30,244 nucleotides of DNA from Chitinophagales bacterium. Lineage in GTDB: Bacteria; Bacteroidota; Bacteroidia; Chitinophagales; UBA10324. The position numbers and the translations under genes were made by a program. The notes under the pieces are model-generated. The model had not been told where the DNA came from. It ran no database searches and worked only from the letters and a program-made list of their open reading frames with translations. The stretch is taken from contig JACCZV010000242.1 in assembly GCA_013695775.1 (NCBI GenBank), positions 1-30,244 of the forward strand, in the 5' to 3' direction. Every line of letters starts with the position of its first letter. Positions within the stretch are counted from its first letter, which is position 1. This document shows, piece by piece, positions 24,282-30,244 of this stretch.

Positions 24282-24908
24282 TTATGATTTCGCTGCTTCA
24301 AAATGTTTCAGACTACTCTCCACAAAGAGCAACGTGTTTGCATTCATTATTTCATAGGTATTTAAATCACTGACTTTAGATATGCGGCTCTTCTGAAAGT
24401 TCCTGCTTGCAAGCTTCAGATGATCATTGGCCTCATTCACAACCACTATTGTTTTCTTGTCGGCCAGTCCGAGATTTTTCAAAAGGTTTACAAATTCCCT
24501 GGTCTTATGATTTTCCAGCGAGAAATCTTCTATCACCGCAATGCCATGGTCCCTTGCTTTATATGTGAGTGCAGACCTTTTTGCAAGATCTTTCACTTTC
24601 TGATTCAGCTTAAAATTGTAGTCTCTTGGCTTCGGCCCGAATATTCTTCCTCCGCCAGGAAACAACGGACTTTTGATGCTGCCCTTTCTTGCTCCCCCTG
24701 TTCCTTTTTGCTTGTGCAGTTTCCTGGTAGAGCCCGATACTTCCCACTTTTCTTTTGATTTATGGGTGCCCTGCCGCTGGTTGGCCAGATATTGCTTCAC
24801 CGTTAGATAGATAGCATGGTCATTCGGTTCTACCTCAAAGAAGGATTCAGGAAGATCAATACTTCTCCCTGCTTTATTGCCATCTGATTTTACAACTTCA
24901 ATTGTCAT
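24282..24908 (-). CDS. rplD: 50S ribosomal protein L4 (uL4)
   Basis: Its extended loop forms the tunnel constriction opposite L22 (RKLHKQKGTGGARKGSIKSP, then GGGRIFGPKPRDY). The frame is open upstream to 25001 inside rplC, but the ATG at 24906-24908 (MTIEVVKSDGNKAGR) is the natural start and gives 208 residues. In E. coli L4 represses its own operon; no leader structure comparable to E. coli is recognised upstream of rpsJ here. Confidence 0.97.
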   Translation of the reverse strand: MTIEVVKSDGNKAGRSIDLPESFFEVEPNDHAIYLTVKQYLANQRQGTHKSKEKWEVSGSTRKLHKQKGTGGARKGSIKSPLFPGGGRIFGPKPRDYNFKLNQKVKDLAKRSALTYKARDHGIAVIEDFSLENHKTREFVNLLKNLGLADKKTIVVVNEANDHLKLASRNFQKSRISKVSDLNTYEIMNANTLLFVESSLKHFEAAKS

Positions 24909-24949
24909 GTCTCTTAATATAAATTCACTACTCAGATTGAAGCAGTCGT

Positions 24950-25573
24950 TTAATTTTGATTTTGGATCATTACATATGATCCTTTCGGCCCCGGAACGCA
25001 ACCATTAACCACTAGCAAGTTCTTTTCAGCAAAGATCCTCATCACAGAAACATTCCGCACTTTGATGTTCTTGCCCCCGTCGCGACCCGCCATCCTTAAA
25101 CCCTTAAATACTCTCGCAGGATAGGAAGAACCTCCAAGGGAACCCGGAGCGCGATTGCGATCATGTTGCCCATGTGAATTAGAACCAACCCCATGAAAGC
25201 CATGGCGCTTAACTACACCCTGAAACCCTTTTCCCTTGGAGGTGCCTACAATGCTTACTTTATCGCCCTCAGCAAAAATTTCCACTGTAACGGTATCTCC
25301 CAAACTTTTCTCAATATCAAAATCACGAATCTCCATCACCTTTCGTTTAGGCGTGGTTCCTGCTTTCGCAAAATGTTTTATCTGAGGCTTGGCAGTATTC
25401 TTTTCTTTCTTCAATCCATATCCCAGTTGAACAGCATTGTATCCGTCGGTCTCGTTGGTTTTAATCTGGGTAATTACACATGGACCTGCCTCAAGAAGGG
25501 TGCAGGGAATGTTTTTTCCGCCCTCATCGAAGAAGCTCGTCATACCAACCTTTTTTCCAATAATGCCTTTCAT
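24950..25573 (-). CDS. rplC: 50S ribosomal protein L3 (uL3)
   Basis: Early assembly protein whose central extension reaches the peptidyl-transferase centre. Start MKGIIGKKVGMTSFFDEGG, the loop GSNSHGQHDRNRAPGSLGGS containing the modifiable-glutamine region, and FKGLRMAGRDGG are diagnostic. 207 residues. 11 bases after rpsJ. Confidence 0.98.
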   Translation of the reverse strand: MKGIIGKKVGMTSFFDEGGKNIPCTLLEAGPCVITQIKTNETDGYNAVQLGYGLKKEKNTAKPQIKHFAKAGTTPKRKVMEIRDFDIEKSLGDTVTVEIFAEGDKVSIVGTSKGKGFQGVVKRHGFHGVGSNSHGQHDRNRAPGSLGGSSYPARVFKGLRMAGRDGGKNIKVRNVSVMRIFAEKNLLVVNGCVPGPKGSYVMIQNQN

Positions 25574-25584
25574 ATATTATTGCT

Positions 25585-25890
25585 TTAGCCCTTTATGTTA
25601 ATCTCAACACCACTGGGCAATTCTAACTTACTCAGCGCGTCTACTGTTTTAGATGATGAGGTATAGATGTCGAGTAAACGTTTATATGTACACAGCTTAA
25701 ACTGCTCCCGAGCCTTTTTATTCACGTGCGGGGAACGTAATACAGTAAAAATCTTTGTCTCTGTTGGAAGAGGAATTGGACCCGCCACAACGGCACCAGT
25801 GCTGCGCACAGTTTTCACGATCTTCTCACAGCTCTTATCGACCAGCATATGATCATAGGACAGCAGCTTAATTCTTATTCTCTGGGCCAT
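25585..25890 (-). CDS. rpsJ: 30S ribosomal protein S10 (uS10)
   Basis: Small-subunit head protein that also pairs with NusB and NusG in transcription-translation coupling. Signatures: MAQRIRIKLLSYDHMLVDKS, GPIPLPTETKIFTVLRSPHV and NKKAREQFKLCTYKRLL. 101 residues. First gene of the long minus-strand cluster, with its own promoter ending 32 bases before the ATG. Confidence 0.98.
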   Translation of the reverse strand: MAQRIRIKLLSYDHMLVDKSCEKIVKTVRSTGAVVAGPIPLPTETKIFTVLRSPHVNKKAREQFKLCTYKRLLDIYTSSSKTVDALSKLELPSGVEINIKG

Positions 25891-25921
25891 TTTATTTCAA
25901 TGAGCTTTTAAAAAGGGATGG

Positions 25922-25952
25922 CAAAGGTATAATAAGAGTTTTGTTTATCCAA
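25922..25952 (-). promoter_or_regulatory. Promoter of the S10-spc-alpha cluster
   Basis: On the minus strand TTGG (25949-25952), 19 bases, TACCTTTG (25922-25929), an exact match to the Bacteroidota TAnnTTTG -7 box with normal spacing. It lies 32 bases before the rpsJ ATG, leaving a leader of about 25 bases. The rpsL promoter has the same geometry. Confidence 0.75.
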
Positions 25953-26062
25953 TAGAGTCTGGAAAGAATTTTGGTTATCAAGACCCGCCTTCAGATACTA
26001 TCCTTAAAGCAATATTGAGTTTGTATTAAATATCATGGTGTCTAAAATGCACACCGAATGCT

Positions 26063-26161
26063 TTAGAATACAAAGAGGAAAATTTTAACTATCGCGAATA
26101 CAACCAATCCTGCGAGTAGCCAGCCACCGATTTCACCAAGAATTTGATTTTTCGTTTTCAT
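26063..26161 (-). CDS. Possible 32-residue single-pass membrane peptide
   Basis: A short frame from ATG 26159-26161 to TAA 26063-26065 encodes a basic/polar start (MKTKNQILGEIGG) and a continuous hydrophobic segment (WLLAGLVVFAIVKIFLFVF), the design of a single-pass small membrane protein with positive residues inside. I know no family for it. It lies alone in the 474-base gap between the fusA terminator and the S10 promoter, in the same direction. No Shine-Dalgarno is seen, which is normal for this genome. AT-rich DNA gives hydrophobic frames by chance, so conservation in relatives is needed. Confidence 0.4.
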   Translation of the reverse strand: MKTKNQILGEIGGWLLAGLVVFAIVKIFLFVF

Positions 26162-26304
26162 AATTCGATAAGTTGAAGTAGAAAAATATTTATGACAACG
26201 AATGTCCTTATGAAAATAATATCCTGATAAGGCTATAAAAGATAACCTATGGTATGGTTTTACAGTAACATGACCCTATCTGGTTATTTCGTGATGTAGA
26301 TTAA

Positions 26305-26340
26305 AAAAGAAAACCCCGAACCGTTGAGGGTCGGGGTTCC
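26305..26340 (-). terminator. Intrinsic terminator of the str operon (after fusA)
   Basis: AACCCCGA (26312-26319) pairs with TCGGGGTT (26331-26338) and, in the minus-strand sense, is followed by TTCTTTTTTAA. It lies about 25 bases after the fusA stop. It separates rpsL-rpsG-fusA from the S10 cluster. Confidence 0.85.
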
Positions 26341-26364
26341 AGTTTGAATGGAAGACTTAGATTC

Positions 26365-28473
26365 TTATGCTTCAGCCTTAACCTTTCCTTTTGCTTTGGA
26401 GACAACTTCTTCAGTAATGTTTGCAGGAGCGGGTGCATAATGAGAAAATTCCATGATAGAGGTAGCCCGTCCGGAGGTGATGGTTCGCAATTGGGTAACA
26501 TAGCCAAACATCTCGGAAAGTGGAACCTTTGCTTTGATAACCTGGGCATTGGCCTTCATTTCCATAGATTCCATATGACCACGGCGGCGGTTCAAATCAC
26601 CTACCACATCACCTGTATATTCCTCTGGCGATACAATTTCAACCTTCATGATGGGCTCAAGCAATATTGGGTTAGCTTTCCCGCAGGCTTCTCTGAATGC
26701 ATATTTTGCGCAAAGCTCAAAAGCCATCTGGTCTGAGTCAACATTATGATAGCTTCCATCGTAGAGGCGTACTTTAAGGTCATCTACAGGAAACCCTGAC
26801 AACACTCCTGCTGCCATCGCTGCCTGAAATCCTTTCTGCACCGGTGGTATAAATTCTCTTGGAATAGCTCCTCCAAAAATATCATTTACAAATACCAGCC
26901 CCTTCTCCCCTTCGCCAACAGGGCCAACCTCTACGTAAATATCTGCGAACTTACCCCGGCCCCCGGTTTGCTTCTTGAAGAGCTCGCGGTGCTGAATCGT
27001 TTTCGTAATTGTCTCTTTATAGGCCACCTGTGGGGCTCCCTGATTGCATTCCACCTTGAACTCACGCTTCAGGCGATCCACAATGATCTCAAGATGCAGC
27101 TCTCCCATCCCGCTGATGATAGTCTGGCCCGTTTCATCGTCAACCTTTACCTTGAAGGTAGGATCTTCTTCCGCCAGCTTCGCCAATGCGTTGCCGAGCT
27201 TATCAACGTCGGCCTGAGTTTTAGCTTCTACAGCAATGGAGATAACGGGTTCAGGAAACTTGATACTTTCTAATGTTATCGGATGCTTCTCATCACACAA
27301 TGTGTCGCCTGTCCTGATTTCTTTGAAACCAACTGCCGCACCAATATCACCAGCTTCTATGCTTTCAATCGGTAGTTGCTTATTAGCATGCATCTGAAAA
27401 ATTCGTGAGATGCGTTCTTTCTTTCCAGTGCGGGTGTTTAGAACATAAGAACCCGCATTGAGTGTTCCTGCATAAACGCGGAAAAAGGCCAGCCTTCCAA
27501 CGAAAGGATCGGTCATGATTTTAAAGGCAAGGGCGGTAAAGGGCTCTTTTGCATCCGGGTTCCGAGAGATTTCCTCCTCTGTGTCAGGGTTAATTCCTTT
27601 CACCGCCTCAATATCCATCGGAGATGGCAGGTAGGTTATAACAGCATCGAGCATTGCCTGCACTCCCTTATTTTTAAAAGAAGATCCGCAGAGCATTGGG
27701 ATGATGGCAATATCTATCGTTGCCTTCCTAATGGCTTCCATCACCTCTTCTACTGTTATTGAATCGCTGTCATCAAGGTATTTCTCTAATATGCGATCAT
27801 CATAAGTTGCCACGGCTTCTATCATGATTGTCCGGTATTCTGCTACCAGCTCTTTCATGTCTTCAGGAATAGGAATTTCCTTATAGCTCATGCCTTGAGT
27901 AGAGTCGTCCCATATGATGGCCTTGTTCAGCACAAGGTCTACTACCCCTTTAAACGAATCTTCAGAACCAATCGGAAGCTGCAGAGGCACCGGGTTGGCA
28001 CCCAATTTTTCTTTCACCTGCTTCACAACATCTAAAAAATCTGCACCGCTGCGGTCCATCTTGTTTACAAAGCCAATACGTGGCACTTTGTAACGGTTTG
28101 CCTGTCGCCACACGGTCTCCGACTGAGGTTCAACACCGGATACGGCACAGAACAATGCTACCACCCCATCCAAAACGCGAAGGGAGCGTTCTACTTCCAC
28201 GGTAAAATCCACGTGGCCGGGAGTGTCTATTATGTTCACCTTATATTCCTTATCATTATATTTCCAGAAGCAGCGGGTAGCGGCGGAGGTTATCGTAATG
28301 CCGCGCTCTTTCTCCTGTACCATCCAATCCATTGTAGCTGCTCCATCGTGCACCTCTCCAATCTTATGAGAGACACCGGTATAATAGAGAATGCGTTCGG
28401 TAGTAGTGGTTTTGCCAGCATCAATATGCGCAGCTATCCCTATGTTTCGGGTCAACTTTAAATCCTGAGCCAT
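26365..28473 (-). CDS. fusA: Elongation factor G
   Basis: GTPase that drives tRNA-mRNA translocation and, with RRF, ribosome recycling. The GTPase motifs are clear: P-loop AHIDAGKTTTTERIL (from residue 15), switch region RGITITSAAT, DTPGH and NKMD, followed by domains II-V (GRGKFADIYVEVGPV, then RRGHMESMEMKANAQVIKA). The frame is open upstream to 28608 inside rpsG, but the ATG at 28471-28473 (MAQDLKLTRNIGIAAH) is the real start, giving 702 residues. The end carries a small Lys/Ala tail. Last gene of the str operon, followed by its own terminator; no tuf gene follows. Confidence 0.98.
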   Translation of the reverse strand: MAQDLKLTRNIGIAAHIDAGKTTTTERILYYTGVSHKIGEVHDGAATMDWMVQEKERGITITSAATRCFWKYNDKEYKVNIIDTPGHVDFTVEVERSLRVLDGVVALFCAVSGVEPQSETVWRQANRYKVPRIGFVNKMDRSGADFLDVVKQVKEKLGANPVPLQLPIGSEDSFKGVVDLVLNKAIIWDDSTQGMSYKEIPIPEDMKELVAEYRTIMIEAVATYDDRILEKYLDDSDSITVEEVMEAIRKATIDIAIIPMLCGSSFKNKGVQAMLDAVITYLPSPMDIEAVKGINPDTEEEISRNPDAKEPFTALAFKIMTDPFVGRLAFFRVYAGTLNAGSYVLNTRTGKKERISRIFQMHANKQLPIESIEAGDIGAAVGFKEIRTGDTLCDEKHPITLESIKFPEPVISIAVEAKTQADVDKLGNALAKLAEEDPTFKVKVDDETGQTIISGMGELHLEIIVDRLKREFKVECNQGAPQVAYKETITKTIQHRELFKKQTGGRGKFADIYVEVGPVGEGEKGLVFVNDIFGGAIPREFIPPVQKGFQAAMAAGVLSGFPVDDLKVRLYDGSYHNVDSDQMAFELCAKYAFREACGKANPILLEPIMKVEIVSPEEYTGDVVGDLNRRRGHMESMEMKANAQVIKAKVPLSEMFGYVTQLRTITSGRATSIMEFSHYAPAPANITEEVVSKAKGKVKAEA

Positions 28474-28495
28474 ATAAAATTGTAACTGAGATGAA

Positions 28496-28963
28496 TTAAA
28501 TTCTGAAGTGAGCAAAGGCCTTATTCGCCTCCGCCATCTTGTGGGTGTCCTCTTTCTTTTTAAAGGCGGCACCTTCACCTTTTGCCGCAGCGATTGATTC
28601 AGCGGCAAGCTTATCAGCCATTGATCTTCCGCTCCTTGCAGCCGAATAATTAATAAGCCATTTCATAGCAAGAGCAAGCTTCCTGTTAGGGCGCACTTCC
28701 GCAGGAATCTGAAAGGTAGCTCCACCAATACGGCGGCTGCGAACTTCTACAGCAGGCATAAGGTTTTCAACGGCCTTTTTCCAGATAGGAAAACCCTCCT
28801 CTTTGGTGGTGTCAGATATCTTATCAATAGTATCGTAGAAGATTTGAAAGGCTGTTGTCTTCTTCCCTTGCTTCAACAAAGTATTTACGAAACGGGTTAC
28901 CATCTCATCATTGAACTTCGGGTCGGGTAGTATGGGGCGTTTTTTTGCTCTTGACTTTCTCAT
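28496..28963 (-). CDS. rpsG: 30S ribosomal protein S7 (uS7)
   Basis: Nucleates assembly of the small-subunit head and sits at the E-site exit. Signatures: RPILPDPKFNDEMVTRFVNT, RSRRIGGATFQIPAEVRPNR and MADKLAAESIAAAKGEGAAF. 155 residues, normal length. 27 bases after rpsL and 22 before fusA. Confidence 0.98.
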   Translation of the reverse strand: MRKSRAKKRPILPDPKFNDEMVTRFVNTLLKQGKKTTAFQIFYDTIDKISDTTKEEGFPIWKKAVENLMPAVEVRSRRIGGATFQIPAEVRPNRKLALAMKWLINYSAARSGRSMADKLAAESIAAAKGEGAAFKKKEDTHKMAEANKAFAHFRI

Positions 28964-28990
28964 AGTATGAAATCAAAACGAATGTTAGAA

Positions 28991-29386
28991 TTATTTCTTA
29001 GCAGCGGCAGCTCCGGCTTTTGGCCTCTTTGTACCATATTTAGAACGGCTCTGCTTACGGTCATTTACACCTGCAGTATCCAATGCTCCACGGACGATGT
29101 GGTATCGAACGCCGGGAAGATCCTTAACACGTCCTCCACGAATCAATACTATGGAGTGCTCCTGCAGGTTATGGCCTTCACCAGGGATATAAGATATCAC
29201 CTCTATCCCATTGGTAAGACGAACCTTTGCTACTTTTCGAAGGGCAGAATTCGGCTTTTTAGGGGTAGTAGTATAAACACGGGTGCATACGCCACGCTTT
29301 TGCGGACAACTATTCAGCGCTCTTGATTTACTTTTTGAGCGGATGATCGTTCTTCCTTTACGAACTAATTGTTGAATGGTAGGCAT
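28991..29386 (-). CDS. rpsL: 30S ribosomal protein S12 (uS12)
   Basis: Decoding-centre protein that controls accuracy. The sequence is canonical (MPTIQQLVRKGR, TTPKKPNSALRKVAKVRL, GRVKDLPGVRYHIVRGALD). Lysine is present at both positions that correspond to E. coli K42/K43 and K87, so the common streptomycin-resistance changes are absent. The last ten residues are a short Ala/Lys tail (AGAAAAKK). First gene of the str operon, 27 bases after a canonical promoter's -7 box. Confidence 0.98.
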   Translation of the reverse strand: MPTIQQLVRKGRTIIRSKSKSRALNSCPQKRGVCTRVYTTTPKKPNSALRKVAKVRLTNGIEVISYIPGEGHNLQEHSIVLIRGGRVKDLPGVRYHIVRGALDTAGVNDRKQSRSKYGTKRPKAGAAAAKK

Positions 29387-29413
29387 TCGGCTGAGCTAAG
29401 AAATTTTAGGGTG

Positions 29414-29444
29414 CAAAAGTAGCACGAATTTGCGGTATAACCAA
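29414..29444 (-). promoter_or_regulatory. Promoter of the str operon
   Basis: On the minus strand TTGG (29441-29444), 19 bases, TACTTTTG (29414-29421), matching TAnnTTTG exactly. The -7 box ends 27 bases before the rpsL ATG. The geometry is identical to that of the rpsJ promoter. Confidence 0.75.
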
Positions 29445-29507
29445 GGTAGGTGGAAAGAAATTCCATTTGATGTAGATTTGGATGATTGCAGATTGGAATA
29501 TGAGTTA

Positions 29508-29600
29508 CCTTCGACAAGCTCAGGGCTCCGCGTTTCTTGAAGTAAGCTCGGATATTGTGCCCTTCGACAAGCTCAGGGCTCATTTTTCATGGAAGTCAGC
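29508..29600. repeat. Tandem pair of dispersed-type repeats
   Basis: CTTCGACAAGCTCAGGGCT with flanking bases occurs at 29508-29528 and again at 29561-29581, 21 identical bases each, 53 bases apart. Similarity continues with gaps for about 20 bases after each copy (TTTC...GAAGT.AGC). This CTTCGACAAGCTCAG motif is a common dispersed repeat in bacterial genomes (from memory). It accounts for the middle of the gap between rpsL and the sulfatase; a spurious frame runs through it. The rest of the gap (29387-29507) holds the str promoter. Confidence 0.75.
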
Positions 29601-29707
29601 ACTGCCACATGGCTCCCTCCAACAATTCAGGGGCCTGCCTTTTTCAGTGAGTGAGTACATTCCGTAATTGTCATACTTTTAACGTAATTTAAACCCTTAA
29701 TAACCCT

Positions 29708-30244
29708 GTGATTCTCAAAATATCTACTCTTCTTGCTGCTTTGTTTTATTGCTCCACCCCATGCAATGCATCCAACATATTCAAACCAGAAATCGTAGCA
29801 AATGATCAGGCTATTCCGAGCGATACGATAAAAAATTCTTCCGGTAAACCCCTCCTCCCCAAGCCCAATGTACTGGTGATCTATCTCGATGATTGCAGGT
29901 ATGACGTCTTTGGCGCCAATGGCGGTCCACAGTTCTTTAACTCACCGGCAATAAACAGCATCGCGAACGAGGGCGCCAATTTCCGCTGGTGCTTTCCTGC
30001 ACTTTCACTATGCGGACCCTCACGTGCCTCCATCGTAAGCGGGTTGTATCCACATCATCATGGCGTGTATAACAACGAGATTTTCGATACATTTCCCCAC
30101 ACTACGCTCGCTGAGATCATGCATGACAATGGATACTTTACAGGATACATAGGGAAATATGGCTTCGAGAAATTCCCCGTTCCTGGCTATGATTACTATT
30201 GTCAGTCATCAAGTGATGACTATATAGACGCAGGTTATCAATAC
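29708..30244 (+). CDS. Sulfatase, Cys-type (5' part, runs off the window)
   Basis: Arylsulfatase-family hydrolase of sulfate esters, probably acting on sulfated polysaccharides or glycans outside the cytoplasm. The N-terminus is a signal-like segment (KISTLLAALFYC, cleavage near CNA). The first metal-binding pair is in VLVIYLDDCRYD (from about residue 58) and the active-site signature CGPSRASIVSG follows (about residue 100), whose Cys is converted to formylglycine by a separate enzyme not in this window. The GYxGKYG segment is also typical. The only plausible start is GTG at 29708-29710, since a stop lies at 29690-29692 and no ATG precedes the signal peptide. 179 codons are visible; the C-terminal part is missing. 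Confidence 0.85.
   Translation, partial: MILKISTLLAALFYCSTPCNASNIFKPEIVANDQAIPSDTIKNSSGKPLLPKPNVLVIYLDDCRYDVFGANGGPQFFNSPAINSIANEGANFRWCFPALSLCGPSRASIVSGLYPHHHGVYNNEIFDTFPHTTLAEIMHDNGYFTGYIGKYGFEKFPVPGYDYYCQSSSDDYIDAGYQY

Noticed and set aside
24909..25001. N-terminal extension of L4 by 31 residues
   Set aside because: It overlaps the end of rplC and does not resemble L4; the ATG at 24908 fits the family.
28474..28608. N-terminal extension of EF-G by 45 residues
   Set aside because: It is the shadow of rpsG in another frame; the family start MAQDLKLTRN lies at 28473.
29365..29583. 72-residue minus-strand reading frame upstream of rpsL
   Set aside because: It is made largely of the two dispersed repeat copies (translating as SPELVEG/ALSLSK-type text), overlaps rpsL and covers the str promoter.
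1..30244. CRISPR arrays, tRNA or rRNA genes, prophage or toxin-antitoxin modules
   Set aside because: I looked for regular spaced repeats, tRNA-like arms and short coupled gene pairs of these types and saw none that I could defend.

Overview
The window is a stretch of a Bacteroidota chromosome, most likely a free-living Chitinophagales/Saprospirales/Sphingobacteriales-type bacterium; the order is my inference. Evidence seen in the sequence: a secreted protein with a C-terminal Por/type IX secretion sorting domain, a PorT-like outer-membrane barrel protein, promoter boxes of the Bacteroidota type (TTGG, 19 bp, TAnnTTTG), near absence of strong Shine-Dalgarno sequences, zinc-free forms of L36 and S14, and the ribosomal gene order typical of the phylum (secY-map-infA-rpmJ, no adk).

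Layout. 1-1200: gene remnants, a type IX-sorted secreted protein and its strong terminator. 1200-2400: a hairpin-rich gap and a broken IS256/IS1249-like transposase. 2559-3592: an overlapping pair (small conserved-looking protein plus PhnP-like metallo-beta-lactamase-fold hydrolase), divergent from a PorT-like outer-membrane protein at 3686. 4364-9104: NYN-LOTUS putative RNase, PaaN-type aldehyde dehydrogenase, an unknown secreted protein and a DctA-like symporter. 9234-10013: a decayed membrane-protein gene with several frameshifts. 10133-25890, minus strand: one uninterrupted S10-spc-alpha cluster read from high to low coordinates: rpsJ, rplC, rplD, rplW, rplB, rpsS, rplV, rpsC, rplP, rpmC, rpsQ, rplN, rplX, rplE, rpsN, rpsH, rplF, rplR, rpsE, rpmD, rplO, secY, map, infA, rpmJ, rpsM, rpsK, rpsD, rpoA, rplQ. 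26063-26161: a possible 32-residue membrane peptide. 26365-29386: the str operon rpsL-rpsG-fusA, closed by its own terminator. 29508-29600: a tandem dispersed-type repeat. 29708-end: the 5' part of a Cys-type sulfatase.

How the genes work together. The minus-strand block supplies most of the ribosome, the initiation factor IF1, elongation factor G, the protein-export channel SecY, methionine aminopeptidase for nascent chains, and the RNA polymerase alpha subunit. The two ribosomal transcription units appear to be driven by promoters of identical geometry (rpsL and rpsJ) and to be separated by a terminator after fusA. The flanking genes are ordinary accessory or housekeeping genes with no obvious common pathway.

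I did not find a convincing new multi-gene system. The most interesting items are small: the peptide between fusA and rpsJ, hairpins at the rplW and rpsE stop codons, repeat elements lodged in ribosomal gaps, and several decaying gene fragments.
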